A DNA stretch of 64,000 nt from Microbacterium nanhaiense. GTDB taxonomy: Bacteria; Actinomycetota; Actinomycetes; Actinomycetales; Microbacteriaceae. Below, in pieces: positions 25,521 to 34,552 of this stretch. Position numbers and translations under genes: made by a program. Numbering within the stretch: the stretch's first letter is position 1; each line of letters starts with the position of its first letter. Where the stretch lies: the NCBI RefSeq assembly GCF_014646015.1, contig NZ_BMMQ01000010.1, positions 36,765-100,764 on the forward strand, written 5' to 3'. The notes under the pieces are model-generated. The model ran no database searches and was not told the origin of the DNA. It saw only the letters and a list, made by a program, of their open reading frames with translations.

Positions 25521-25545
25521 GTTCAAAACCGGCCGACGCGGGTAT
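25521..25545 (+). promoter_or_regulatory. sigma-B/F-type promoter candidate for hldE
   Basis: GTTC at 25521-25524, a 15-base spacer, and GGGTAT at 25540-25545 match the actinobacterial stress-sigma consensus (GTTT-N15-GGGTAT) at all but one base. It lies 37 bases before the hldE ATG. A sigma factor of this family is encoded at 16505-17314. Confidence 0.55.
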
Positions 25546-25582
25546 GGGGCAGGAACGATGACCCGAGACGAGGGAGAGCGAG

Positions 25583-27064
25583 ATGGCTGAGACGACGCGA
25601 CGAGCGCAGACCCCGACGGAGCGGATCCGCGAACGCGCGCCGCGCGTGGTGGTGATCGGCGATCTGCTGCTCGACGGCTGGTGGTCGGGCACGATCGGCC
25701 GCATCGCGCGCGAGGCCCCCGCACCCGTCGTCGACCTGAACGCGCGGGAGCACGTGCCGGGCGGAGCCGCGAACACCGCCGTGAACCTCGCCGCCCTCGG
25801 CGCGCGCGTGGCGGCCGTGGGCCTCGTCGGCGACGACGAAGCGGGCCGGATCCTTCGCGAGGCCCTCGCCGACGCGGGCGTCGACGTCTCCCGCGTGCGC
25901 GCCATCGCGGGCGCCAGGACGACGACGAAGGTGCGCGTGAGCGCCGGCGAGCAGGTGATCGTGCGGATCGACGACAGCGAGCCGGATCCGTGGCCCGCGC
26001 CGGCCCTCGACGCGCTCATCGACGACGTCGCCACCGCGAGCGCGGACGCGGATGCGCAGGTCGTGTGCGACTACGGCTCGCTCCTCGGCGACGAGATCGT
26101 CGAACGGCTCGCGGCCCTCCCCCGCCCCGCGCTCCGCGTCGTCGACGCGCACGACGCGCGGCGGCTGCGCGCGCTGCGGCCCGAGCTCGTGACGCCCAAC
26201 GCCGCCGAGGCCGAGCTGCTCGCCGGCGAGAGCCTCGGGTCGGGCGAGCAGCGCGCCGAGCGCGCCGCGGAGCTGTCCGAGCGGATCCGCGAGGCGGCGG
26301 GCGCGCGCGCCGCCGTCGTCACCCTCGATCGCGACGGCACGGTGCTGCTCGCGCCCGGGGCCACGCCCGTGCGCACCCGCGCCCACCCGTACCCCGAAAA
26401 GCAGGCCTCGGGCGCGGGCGACGTCTTCGTCGCGGCGCTCACCGCCGCGCATGCCTCAGGCGAACCTCTGGAGAGCGCCGTCGCGCTCGCGCAGCGCGCC
26501 GCCGACGTGGCGGTGCAGCGCGTCGGCACCTGCGTGTGCGGGCTCGACGAGCTCGAGCGCGCCGCGGGCGCGGAGCTGGCGGTCGTGGATCAAGATCTGC
26601 TGGCGGCGCGTCTCGACGAGCACCGTGCGCGCGGGGATCGCATCGTCTTCACCAACGGCTGCTTCGACGTGCTGCACCGCGGTCACACCGCCTCGCTGCG
26701 CCAGGCGGCCTCGCTGGGGGACGTGCTCGTCGTCGCGGTCAACTCCGACGCGTCGGTTCGGCGGCTCAAGGGCGAGGAGCGGCCCGTCAACGGCGAGCGG
26801 GATCGCGCCGACGTGATCGCCGCCCTGGCGTGCGTCGACTACGTGACGATCTTCACCGAGGACACGCCCCGCGAACTCATCCGGCGCCTGCGCCCGCACG
26901 TCTATGCGAAGGGCGGCGACTACACGCCGGAGATGCTGGCAGAGACGGCCGCGGCCGACGAGATCGGCGCCGAGATCGCCATCCTCGACTACGTCGCCGA
27001 CCATTCGACGACGCAGATCATCGGGCGCATCCGCGAGGTCGCGTCCGACGGGGCGCGGCGATGA
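25583..27064 (+). CDS. hldE: bifunctional heptose 7-phosphate kinase / heptose 1-phosphate adenylyltransferase
   Basis: 493-residue fusion. The PfkB kinase domain covers about 1-325 (VVIGDLLLDGWWSG, VPGGAANTAVNLAALGA, and catalytic ASGAGDVFVAAL). The nucleotidyltransferase domain covers about 355-493, with VFTNGCFDVLHRGHTASLRQ carrying the HxGH motif, and YAKGGDYTPEMLAETAA. It phosphorylates heptose 7-phosphate at C1 and, after GmhB, forms ADP-heptose. The last residues run into the GT2 gene with an ATGA overlap. A strong GAGGGAGAG ribosome-binding site supports ATG 25583. Confidence 0.94.
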   Translation: MAETTRRAQTPTERIRERAPRVVVIGDLLLDGWWSGTIGRIAREAPAPVVDLNAREHVPGGAANTAVNLAALGARVAAVGLVGDDEAGRILREALADAGVDVSRVRAIAGARTTTKVRVSAGEQVIVRIDDSEPDPWPAPALDALIDDVATASADADAQVVCDYGSLLGDEIVERLAALPRPALRVVDAHDARRLRALRPELVTPNAAEAELLAGESLGSGEQRAERAAELSERIREAAGARAAVVTLDRDGTVLLAPGATPVRTRAHPYPEKQASGAGDVFVAALTAAHASGEPLESAVALAQRAADVAVQRVGTCVCGLDELERAAGAELAVVDQDLLAARLDEHRARGDRIVFTNGCFDVLHRGHTASLRQAASLGDVLVVAVNSDASVRRLKGEERPVNGERDRADVIAALACVDYVTIFTEDTPRELIRRLRPHVYAKGGDYTPEMLAETAAADEIGAEIAILDYVADHSTTQIIGRIREVASDGARR

Positions 27065-27951
27065 CGCGCAGGGGTGCCGGGAACTGGGCGGAGGCCTCGG
27101 CCCCGGAGGCGCCGGAGATCGACGTGCTCGTCCCGTTCGCCGGGCGGGCGTCCGCTCTCGCCGTGACGCTCGCGGGGCTCGCGGCCCAGGACGATCCGCC
27201 CTTCCGGGTGATCGTCAGCGACCAGTCGCTCGGCGGCGAGGTCGAGGATCCGGCGGTGCAGGCGATGCTGCGGGTGCTTCGCGCACAGGGGCGGGCCGCC
27301 GAAGTGATCCCGCACCTGCCGCGCCGCGGCATGGCGGAACAGCGCGACTTCCTGCTGCAGGTGTCGAGCGCCCCTCGCGTGTTCTACCTCGACGACGACA
27401 TCTGGCTGGAACCGGGTGCGTTGTCGCGTCTGGACGCGGCCCTCACCCGCTTCGGCGGCGGATTCGTCGGCTACGCCCCTCAGGGCCTGTCGTACCTCGG
27501 CGAGTCCCGACCCCACGAGCGCGCCGCCCTGGAGTTCTGGGACCACCGGGTGCTTCCCGAGCGCGTCCGGCCCGGCACGACTGCCTTCGAGCGCTGGCCG
27601 CTCCACAACGCCGCGAATCTCGCGCACGCGGCGCTCGAGCACCGCGTCCCGGCGCAACAGCCGCGGGCCTATCGCATCGCATGGGTCGGGGGCTGCGTCC
27701 TCTACGACCGCGCGCGACTCCTCGCGGCGGGCGGCTTCGACTTCTGGCGGGAACTGCCGGCTCATCACGCGGGCGAGGATGTGGCGGCCGAGTGGCGCGT
27801 CATGGAGCGCGACGGCGGCGCCGGCGTGCTCCCGAGCGGCGCGGTGCACCTCGAGGCGCCCACCACGATCTCCGATCGCCGCGTCGAGGCGCGCGACATC
27901 GTCTTCCGCGAACACGCGGAAGCTCGCAGAGAAAAGGAAGGGACCCGATGA
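27061..27951 (+). CDS. family 2-like glycosyltransferase (GT-A fold)
   Basis: 296-residue GT-A enzyme. The nucleotide-sugar fold begins at IDVLVPFAGRASALAVTLAG. The metal-binding acidic motif is FYLDDDIWLEPGALS, and a later AEWRVMERDGGAG segment could carry the catalytic base. It is coupled to hldE on one side and to the DUF2795 gene on the other, so it is part of the heptose glycan operon. The donor may be the ADP-heptose made here or an ordinary UDP or GDP sugar. Confidence 0.85.
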   Translation: MTRRGAGNWAEASAPEAPEIDVLVPFAGRASALAVTLAGLAAQDDPPFRVIVSDQSLGGEVEDPAVQAMLRVLRAQGRAAEVIPHLPRRGMAEQRDFLLQVSSAPRVFYLDDDIWLEPGALSRLDAALTRFGGGFVGYAPQGLSYLGESRPHERAALEFWDHRVLPERVRPGTTAFERWPLHNAANLAHAALEHRVPAQQPRAYRIAWVGGCVLYDRARLLAAGGFDFWRELPAHHAGEDVAAEWRVMERDGGAGVLPSGAVHLEAPTTISDRRVEARDIVFREHAEARREKEGTR

Positions 27952-28145
27952 TGAGCGACACCCCGAACCCCATCCAGGTTCAGAAATACCTCGGCGGCAT
28001 CGACTATCCCGCGAGCCGACAGACGATCTGCGATGCGGCACGCGATGCCGGCGCGCCGGCGGACGTGGTCGACGCGTTGGAAGCGATTCCGGATCGCGAG
28101 TACGAGGGACCGACGGGCGTCAGCGAGGCAGTGAGCGGACGGTGA
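27948..28145 (+). CDS. DUF2795 family small protein
   Basis: 65-residue protein of the actinobacterial DUF2795 family (NPIQVQKYLGGIDYPASRQT, then IPDREYEGPTGVSEAV). The family folds as a small helical domain and is often found near stress or envelope genes. Its function is unknown. It overlaps the GT2 stop by four bases, so it is made from the same message. ATGs at 27948 and 27951 follow GGAAGGGA. Confidence 0.85.
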   Translation: MMSDTPNPIQVQKYLGGIDYPASRQTICDAARDAGAPADVVDALEAIPDREYEGPTGVSEAVSGR

Positions 28146-28166
28146 CCCGCGGCGAGTCGAACGGGA

Positions 28167-28652
28167 TCAGTCCCCGCCCGACTCGCCGCGCTCGGCGTCG
28201 GAGGTCGCCGACGCACCGGATCCGCGTCCCTCCGCGAGGTACGCGAGCCGGTGCAGCGTCTCCTTATTGCGGATCCGGATCAGCGCGTCCGTGAAAGGCC
28301 TCGTGAGCGCCCTGGCCGGCCCGCGCTCCACCTCCTCGACGATCCGCATGAGGCAGCCGTCGCCCGCGGGCTTCGCCTCGATGACGACTCGCGCCGTTCC
28401 GATCGGCCAACCGCGCGCCTCCACCTCGACGCGGCGCGGCGGATCCCAGGCGAGGACCTTCGTCGTGCCGTCGAGCAACGCCGGCCAGGTGCCGACGGAA
28501 TGGTGCAGCAGCGATCCGGGCGCGGGCCACGCGTCGTCGACGTCGCGCATGCGCGATGCGCCGACGACCCAGGCGGGGTACAGCCAGCCTTCCGCCAGCA
28601 CCTCGAACACGGCCTCCGGGGTGCATTCGGCTCGTCTCACATTGGTGGCCAT
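28167..28652 (-). CDS. SRPBCC (START-like) family protein
   Basis: 161-residue ligand-binding fold. It begins TNVRRAECTPEAVFEVLAEG, the usual start of polyketide cyclase/dehydrase-like SRPBCC proteins, and continues with WLYPAWVVGASRMRDVDDAW and the amphipathic C-terminal helix. The last 20 residues are charged and disordered. The ATG at 28652 has GAGAGGA upstream. It is divergent from the type III PKS operon. A role in binding a polyketide or lipid is possible but not shown. Confidence 0.82.
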   Translation of the reverse strand: MATNVRRAECTPEAVFEVLAEGWLYPAWVVGASRMRDVDDAWPAPGSLLHHSVGTWPALLDGTTKVLAWDPPRRVEVEARGWPIGTARVVIEAKPAGDGCLMRIVEEVERGPARALTRPFTDALIRIRNKETLHRLAYLAEGRGSGASATSDAERGESGGD

Positions 28653-28774
28653 GGGATTCCTCTCGGGTAGATGCACTCATCCTGACCGCAGCGACCGTCG
28701 AAGGCGCAGGCCCTTGACACCGCCCGGAAGTCAACCCCCTCGACGCGAGCGATGGGCGACATTTGGCTGAACGC

Positions 28775-29872
28775 ATGACGGCTCACCTGATGTCCATCGG
28801 CACGGCGACGCCCGAGGCGCGCCTGTCACAGCCCGCCACCCGCGACTTCTTCCGTGCGCAACCCGACGTCGACCGGCTGACGGCCAGGCTCATCGGGGCC
28901 GCTTTCGACCACTCGGCCATCGACAACCGCTACTCGGTGATCGGCGGCATCGGCGAGGAGTCGACCGACTTCGCGCGCGACGGCGTCCTCCGCTCCCCCA
29001 CCACGGGCGAACGCAACGCGCTCTACCGCCGGGAATCGCCCGCGCTCACGGCGCGGGCGGCGCGGGAAGCCCTCGAGGGCAGCGGCTTCGACGCCGCCGA
29101 CGTGACGCACGTCGTGACGGCGTCGTGCACCGGCTTCTTCGCGCCGGGACCCGACTACCGGCTCGTCCGCGATCTGGGGATACGCCTCACCGCCGAGCGG
29201 ACGCACATCGGCTTCATGGGGTGCGCGGCCGCCTTCCCCGCCCTCCGTGCCGCGGCTCGTATCTGTGCGGCGCAGCCGGGTTCCGTCGTGCTCGTCGCGT
29301 GCACAGAGCTGTGCTCGCTGCACATCCGATCCTCGCGGGACCCCGAGCAGATCGTCGCCTCGGCGGTGTTCGGCGACGGCGCCGCGGCCGCCGTGGTCGC
29401 CTCGGCCCCGCCGCGCACGGGCGCGCCGCGGCTCGAGATCGGCGACTTCTCGACGGCGATCACCTCCGAGGGTGAGGCCGACATGGACTGGTCGATCGGC
29501 GACCACGGCTTCGAGATGACCCTCACCGCGCAGGTGCCCCGCATCATCGGCCGCGAGATCGCGGGGGTCGCCGCGTCGATGCTCGGCGATGGCGTCGACC
29601 CCGTCACGGCGGTCGACGCGTGGGCCGTGCACCCCGGTGGGCGCAGCGTGCTGGACCACGTGCAATCGGGTCTCGCGCTCCCGGACGAGGCGATGACGTA
29701 CTCGCGCGAGGTGCTGCGCGAGTACGGCAACATGTCGAGCGCCACGATCCTGTTCATCCTCCGGCGGATCCTCGAGGATTCGTCGCTGCCCGACGGCGCT
29801 CGCGTCGCTGGCCTGTGCTTCGGGCCCGGCCTGACGGTCGAGACCGTCGCGCTGACCCGGGCCGCGGCATGA
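28775..29872 (+). CDS. type III polyketide synthase
   Basis: 365-residue chalcone-synthase-fold enzyme that condenses malonyl-CoA onto an acyl-CoA starter and cyclises the chain. The catalytic triad is complete: Cys150 in IGFMGCAAAFPAL, His286 in DAWAVHPGGRSVLD and Asn319 in YGNMSSATILF. It starts the three-gene operon with a methyltransferase and a flavin monooxygenase. This matches alkylresorcinol/alkylpyrone pathways such as Streptomyces srsABC in gene content. ATG 28775 is chosen, and a TTG 12 bases upstream is possible. Confidence 0.92.
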   Translation: MTAHLMSIGTATPEARLSQPATRDFFRAQPDVDRLTARLIGAAFDHSAIDNRYSVIGGIGEESTDFARDGVLRSPTTGERNALYRRESPALTARAAREALEGSGFDAADVTHVVTASCTGFFAPGPDYRLVRDLGIRLTAERTHIGFMGCAAAFPALRAAARICAAQPGSVVLVACTELCSLHIRSSRDPEQIVASAVFGDGAAAAVVASAPPRTGAPRLEIGDFSTAITSEGEADMDWSIGDHGFEMTLTAQVPRIIGREIAGVAASMLGDGVDPVTAVDAWAVHPGGRSVLDHVQSGLALPDEAMTYSREVLREYGNMSSATILFILRRILEDSSLPDGARVAGLCFGPGLTVETVALTRAAA

Positions 29873-30579
29873 CCCTCGCCGTCCGCGCCGAGCACCTCGC
29901 GGAGCGGATGGACGACCCCGACTGCTCGGAGACGATGCTCCGCCGCACCTACGAGCGCTTCGGGCTCGTCAATCGCGCGGTGGCGTGCTGGGGGCGCGTC
30001 TACCGCGAGCTGATTCGCCCCGAGCTCGCCGCGCTCGAACGCGCCGGTCACGCGGCGCGGATCCTTGACATCGGCTGCGGCGCGGGCGACGTGCTCCACC
30101 GGCTCATCGCGGCCGCGCGCCGCGACGGCTTCGCCGTCGCGGGTGTCGGCATCGACCCCGACGCGCGCGCCATCGGGGCCGCCCGTCCCGGCCCGGGCGT
30201 GCACTTCCGCCGCGCGTACAGCCGCGAACTCGTCGACGAGGGCGCGACGTTCGACCTCGTCGTGTCGAACCACCTGCTGCACCACCTGGGTGCCGACGAG
30301 TTCGACGCCCTCCTCGCGGATTCGGCGCGGCTCGGCGAGCGGCTCAGCGTGCACTCCGACATCGCCCGCGGGAGGCTCGCCTACGCGGCCTTCTCGCTCG
30401 GGGCCCTGCCGGTTGCCCCTGGCACCTTCCTGCGCGTCGACGGTCTCACCAGCATCCGCCGCAGCTACACCCCCGCCGAGCTTGCGGAGCGCCTCCCGGC
30501 GCCGTGGCGGGTCGAGCGGCCCGGCCGCTTCCGCCTACTCGCCGTGCACCGCCCGGTCTCCCCGCGGATCCTGCCGTGA
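29869..30579 (+). CDS. class I SAM-dependent methyltransferase
   Basis: 236-residue Rossmann-fold methyltransferase. Motif I is ILDIGCGAGDVLHRLI, with the later acidic GVGIDPDARAIGA and the motif FDLVVSNHLLHHLGADEFDA. It overlaps the PKS stop by four bases. In phenolic-lipid operons a methyltransferase modifies the resorcinol ring after hydroxylation. The Streptomyces counterpart SrsB is an ICMT-like membrane enzyme, whereas this one is soluble and unrelated in fold. Confidence 0.88.
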   Translation: MTLAVRAEHLAERMDDPDCSETMLRRTYERFGLVNRAVACWGRVYRELIRPELAALERAGHAARILDIGCGAGDVLHRLIAAARRDGFAVAGVGIDPDARAIGAARPGPGVHFRRAYSRELVDEGATFDLVVSNHLLHHLGADEFDALLADSARLGERLSVHSDIARGRLAYAAFSLGALPVAPGTFLRVDGLTSIRRSYTPAELAERLPAPWRVERPGRFRLLAVHRPVSPRILP

Positions 30580-31697
30580 TCGACGTCGTGGTCGTCGGCG
30601 CGGGCCCCGCGGGCACCCTTCTCGCTGCCGAGCTCCGTCGGCTCGGTCTCGATGTCGAACTCCTCGAGCGCCGGGCGGACATCTCTCCCGGTAGCCGCGC
30701 CATCGGCCTGCACCCTCCGACGCTTCGGGCGCTCGAGGCGTGCGGCGCGGGCGAGCGGATCCTGTCGCGCGCCGCGCGCGTCGCCGCCGGCGTGGCCATG
30801 TGCCGCGGCCGCGTCCTCGGGCGCGTGCGCTTCGACCGGCCCGGATCCCGCTACGGCTTCATCGCGACCGCCCCGCAGTCGTTCACGGAGGAGGCGTTGC
30901 GCGCATGCTCGCCCGCGGCCCGACGCGGCGTCGAGGTCGTCGACGTGCGAGCCGATGGCGACGGCGTCGTCGTCTCCTGCCGGGAGGACGATGCCGAGCG
31001 CGCGCTCCGTGCGCGCGCGGTCGTCCTCGCGACCGGCGGAGACCGGCGTCTCGCCGGGATCCCCGCCGGGAGCCGCCCGCTCGCCGACCGCTACGTCATG
31101 GCCGACGTCGACGCGGCGCCGATGCAGCCGCCGCACACGGCCGTGCTGACCCTCGACGGGCACGGCGTGGTCGAGTCCTTCCCCCTCCCGGGCGGCGGCC
31201 GGCGGCTCGTCGCGTGGGACGGCGGCGACGGGGATCCCGCTGAACGGCTACGGAGAGCGCTCGCGCTCCGCGTCGGCGACGAGCGCCTCGCCGAGCGTAT
31301 CGAGACGGCGAGCGAGTTCGAGATCCGCCGCATCCTGCTGCGCCGCATGCGCCGCGAACGGGTGTTCGTCATCGGTGACGCCGCGCACGAGATCAGCCCG
31401 ATCGGCGGCCAGGGCATGAACCTCGGTTTGCTCGACGCGGCCGCGCTCGCCCCGGCTCTCGCCGTCTGGTTGCGCGCCCCCGACGACCCGCGCCCCGTGG
31501 CCCGCTGGGAGCGCGCCCGGCTGGCATCCGCGCGCACCGCGGCGCGGCTCGCGGGCATGAACACCGCAATCGGACGCGCCCGGGGGCGAACCGGTCACAC
31601 CGCGATGACGGCCGCCGTGCGGGCGGCGGCGACCACTCCCCTCAGCCGCCTCGCCGCGCACGCTTACTCGATGGGCCTCGACCGCGGGGCCTCGTGA
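30576..31697 (+). CDS. FAD-dependent monooxygenase (PHBH-like)
   Basis: 373-residue flavoprotein hydroxylase. The N-terminal dinucleotide motif is VVVGAGPAGTLLAAEL. The second FAD motif, GDAAHEISPIGGQGMNLGL, is intact. The GTG start at 30576 overlaps the methyltransferase stop. It fits a ring-hydroxylating step on a polyketide-derived phenol, the role of SrsC in the Streptomyces pathway. The last 40 residues are basic and may be peripheral. Confidence 0.88.
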   Translation: MIDVVVVGAGPAGTLLAAELRRLGLDVELLERRADISPGSRAIGLHPPTLRALEACGAGERILSRAARVAAGVAMCRGRVLGRVRFDRPGSRYGFIATAPQSFTEEALRACSPAARRGVEVVDVRADGDGVVVSCREDDAERALRARAVVLATGGDRRLAGIPAGSRPLADRYVMADVDAAPMQPPHTAVLTLDGHGVVESFPLPGGGRRLVAWDGGDGDPAERLRRALALRVGDERLAERIETASEFEIRRILLRRMRRERVFVIGDAAHEISPIGGQGMNLGLLDAAALAPALAVWLRAPDDPRPVARWERARLASARTAARLAGMNTAIGRARGRTGHTAMTAAVRAAATTPLSRLAAHAYSMGLDRGAS

Positions 31698-31701
31698 GGC
31701 G

Positions 31702-32214
31702 TCAGTTCAGCGCGACGATTCCCGCGTTCAGGGTCGAGGCGTAGAGGATCCACACGAGATACGGCGCGAGGAGCCATCCGGCCGCCTTGATCCGCGTCGC
31801 GCACAGCCCCATATACCAGATCACGCAGACGATCAGGACGAGGATCACGACGAGCGCGACCCACCACGCCGCCTCGCCCATCACCGAGTATCCGGCGAAG
31901 AAGATCGGCGTCCAGGCCGCGTTGAGCGCGAGCTGCACGACGTATACCGTCAGCGCCGGGTCCCAGCGGCGGCCGTCTCTCGCGACCCACCGCCACAGGA
32001 CGAACCCCGAGATCGCGATCATCAGGTAGAGCACGCTCCACACCGGGCCGAAGACGGCGTTCGGCGGGTTCCAGGGCACCTTCTCGGCATCCGCGTACCA
32101 ACCGTCGACGAAGCCTGCGGTGGCGAGCGAGCCGCCGGCCGCGATGGCGACGACGGCGAGCAGCAACACCGCGGCAACGAGGATCTGGCGGGCGAGCGAC
32201 GGAGTGCGGGTCAT
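31702..32214 (-). CDS. tspO: TspO/MBR family membrane protein
   Basis: 170-residue protein with five helices. The family motifs WYADAEKVPWNPPNAVFGPVW (partly shown) and LNAAWTPIFFAGYSVMGEAAW are present. The aromatic residues of the second helix are conserved, including the LYLMIAISGFVLWRW segment. TspO proteins bind porphyrins or other hydrophobic ligands and are linked to oxidative stress. It is the last gene of a baeRF-like/DUF2867/TspO operon, overlapping DUF2867 by four bases. Confidence 0.9.
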   Translation of the reverse strand: MTRTPSLARQILVAAVLLLAVVAIAAGGSLATAGFVDGWYADAEKVPWNPPNAVFGPVWSVLYLMIAISGFVLWRWVARDGRRWDPALTVYVVQLALNAAWTPIFFAGYSVMGEAAWWVALVVILVLIVCVIWYMGLCATRIKAAGWLLAPYLVWILYASTLNAGIVALN

Positions 32215-33755
32215 GATGATTCCTCCTCGGAGTGGTTCTCTGCGGATGCGATGATGCGGTTCACCATGCCGCTGAAGATGAACCCGTGGAAGGGCAGCAT
32301 CGCGAGCCAGTAGAGGCGCCCCGACAGCCCCCGCGGAAAAAACACGGCACGCTGGACGTAGGCGATGCCCACGGGAGAATCCTCGATGCCGAGCTCGAGC
32401 CAGGCGTTGCCCGGCACCTTCATCTCGGCGCGAAGGCGCAGCAGGCGCCCGGGTTCGAGCGCCTCCACGCGCCACACGTCGAGCGCGTCGCCCACGGCGA
32501 GGCGCGAACGCGCGCGGCGGCCGCGCTGCAGGCCGACACCGCCTGTCGCGCGGTCCAGCAGGCCACGCAGCGCCCAGAGCGCGGAGCCGGAGGGCCAGCC
32601 GTTGGTGCCGCCGATCTGTGTGATCACGGACCAGACGGCGTCGCGATCGGCCGTCGTGGTCCGGGAGCGGCGATCCGTGAACACCGTTCGCCCCGCCCAC
32701 TCCGGGTCGCTGGGAAGCGGGTCGCTCGGCGCCTGGTGCACGCGCGCATCGACCCAGCTGGTCTCCACGTCGTCGATCTCGATCCGACCGAGGGCGAGGC
32801 GCACGGCTTCCCGATACGGGGTGAGCCCGCCCTCCGGGCGCGGCAGGACGTCGTCGACCGCATGATCGGCCATCACGCAGTCGTTCTGCAGAGACTCGAC
32901 GAGCGGCCGCGCGATCGCGCTCGGCACGGGAGTGACGAGCCCCACCCAGAGCGAGGCGAGGCGCGGGGTGAGCACCGGAAGGGCGGCGATGCCGCGCTGC
33001 GGAAGGCCCGCCTCGACGGCGTAGCCGTTCATCATCTGCCCGTAGCGCAGCACGTCAGGCCCGCCGATGTCGACGGCGCGATTGATCGAGGGATCCGCCC
33101 GCGCGGCGGCGAGGAGATAGTGCAGCACGTCGCGGATCGCGATCGGCTGGATCCGGTTCATCACCCATCGCGGGGCGGGCATATAGGGCAGCACGTCGGT
33201 GAGGTGACGCACCATCTCGAACGACGCCGAGCCCGAGCCGATGATCACGCCGGCCTGCAACACCAGCGTCGGCACACCCGAGGCGAGCAGGATGTCGCCG
33301 ACCTCGACGCGAGAGGCCAGGTGCCGCGAAAGCGGGACGCCCCTCGGATGCAGGCCGCCCAAGTAGACGATGCGGCGTACGCCCGCGTGCGACGCCGCGC
33401 GGGCGACGGCGTTCGCGATCTCGCGATCCCTCGAGTCGAAGTCTCGCCCGCTCGACATGGAGTGCACGAGATGGAAGAGCGCGTCGACGTCGCGGACGCC
33501 CTCGGCGAGCGCGCCCGCATCGGCCGCGTCGCCCTCGACGATCTCCACCCGATCGGCCCAGGGCAGGGCACGGATCCGCTCGGCCGAACGGGAGAGGACG
33601 CGCACGCGCCAGCCGCCGCTGAGCAGACGCGGCACGAGCCGACCGCCGACGTAGCCCGTCGCGCCGAGCACGAGGGCGCGCGGCGCGGATCCGTCCTCTC
33701 GAGCGACAGCGCGCAGGGCGTCCTCCGTGCCCGTGGGGGCGCTCAGGTCATCCAT
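32211..33755 (-). CDS. NAD(P)-binding SDR fused to DUF2867 (SRPBCC-like) domain
   Basis: 514-residue protein. An atypical SDR domain runs about 25-300, with LVLGATGYVGGRLVPRLLSG as the cofactor motif and GGPDVLRYGQMMNGYA later. A C-terminal DUF2867 domain (about 355-505) contains LRLRAEMKVPGNAWLELGI. The family is common in actinobacteria and its substrate is unknown. It starts at ATG 33755, 20 bases after the baeRF-like gene, and overlaps tspO. Confidence 0.85.
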   Translation of the reverse strand: MDDLSAPTGTEDALRAVAREDGSAPRALVLGATGYVGGRLVPRLLSGGWRVRVLSRSAERIRALPWADRVEIVEGDAADAGALAEGVRDVDALFHLVHSMSSGRDFDSRDREIANAVARAASHAGVRRIVYLGGLHPRGVPLSRHLASRVEVGDILLASGVPTLVLQAGVIIGSGSASFEMVRHLTDVLPYMPAPRWVMNRIQPIAIRDVLHYLLAAARADPSINRAVDIGGPDVLRYGQMMNGYAVEAGLPQRGIAALPVLTPRLASLWVGLVTPVPSAIARPLVESLQNDCVMADHAVDDVLPRPEGGLTPYREAVRLALGRIEIDDVETSWVDARVHQAPSDPLPSDPEWAGRTVFTDRRSRTTTADRDAVWSVITQIGGTNGWPSGSALWALRGLLDRATGGVGLQRGRRARSRLAVGDALDVWRVEALEPGRLLRLRAEMKVPGNAWLELGIEDSPVGIAYVQRAVFFPRGLSGRLYWLAMLPFHGFIFSGMVNRIIASAENHSEEESS

Positions 33756-33775
33756 CGGTGCGGCGCGCTGCCGGC

Positions 33776-34480
33776 TCAGGCGGCGACCGCCGTGAGCACG
33801 GGTAGTTCGGCGCGACTGCGCAGGATCGCCTGCGGCGGGAGAGCCGCCCGAGCCGAGCGGGCGACCTCGCCCGCGTGCTCGTCGATCACGACGCGGGCAC
33901 CCGAGAGCAGCGCCGCGCGGGCCAGGGCGTCCGCCATCGGCACCGGACCGTAGCCCGGGATCTCGGTGCTCTCCCGCTCGTCGACCCACGGCTCGGCGGC
34001 GAGCACCTCGAGCGTCTTGCCCGACTTCCACAGGCGCACGTCGAGCAGAAGCGTGTCGACGCGGCCGCTCTGCAGCGCCGACATGACATCTTCGGCTCCG
34101 ATCGCGCGGCCACCGGCGGCGGGCGTACCGCGCCGCAGCACCGCCTCGGAGAGGTCGCGTGAGTGCCAGAGCATCGGCAGCACGGGCGGCACGGAGTCGT
34201 AGCCGGCGAATTCTCCGCGGATGCGTCGGCCCGCGAGCGCAGCGTTGACGATTAGTTCGCCGTCGCGGACGAGGATGTAACGGGCAGAGGGAGCGTCGAG
34301 CTCCGGCGCAGCATCGAAGGCGCGCATCAGGCACTCGACGTCGGCGGCGGGCGCCTTCGCGTGTGTGAGGTCGGCCTCGATAGTGGGCCGGGTGAGCTCT
34401 CCGGGGGCCCCGTCGACGTAGGCGAAGGTCCACGGGCCCGGCTCGGCGAGCAGCGACACGAAATCTGCGAGGTCACTCAT
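33776..34480 (-). CDS. baeRF-like (bacterial/archaeal eRF1-related) domain protein
   Basis: 234-residue protein resembling mycobacterial Rv2629-type stress proteins and the bacterial eRF1-like families. The N-terminal WTFAYVDGAPGELTRPTIEA is followed by RYILVRDGELIVNAALAGRR and a C-terminal eRF1-domain-3-like region (SGRVDTLLLDVRLWKSGKT, GARVVIDEHAG). Some relatives are hibernation or ribosome-associated factors. Here the role is unproven. The ATG at 34480 has AGGAGAC upstream. A palindromic operator lies 73 bases upstream. Confidence 0.72.
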   Translation of the reverse strand: MSDLADFVSLLAEPGPWTFAYVDGAPGELTRPTIEADLTHAKAPAADVECLMRAFDAAPELDAPSARYILVRDGELIVNAALAGRRIRGEFAGYDSVPPVLPMLWHSRDLSEAVLRRGTPAAGGRAIGAEDVMSALQSGRVDTLLLDVRLWKSGKTLEVLAAEPWVDERESTEIPGYGPVPMADALARAALLSGARVVIDEHAGEVARSARAALPPQAILRSRAELPVLTAVAA

Positions 34481-34552
34481 CTTGGTCTCCTGTCGTCTGG
34501 TCTCGGTCCGGGCGCGGCGCTGACGTCGCTGCGTCTGCCGAACCGAGTATCT

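Noticed and set aside
28714..28738. TTGACA upstream of the type III PKS as a promoter
   Set aside because: No acceptable -10 follows at 16-18 bases. TTGAC and GTCAA form only a weak 5-bp inverted repeat.
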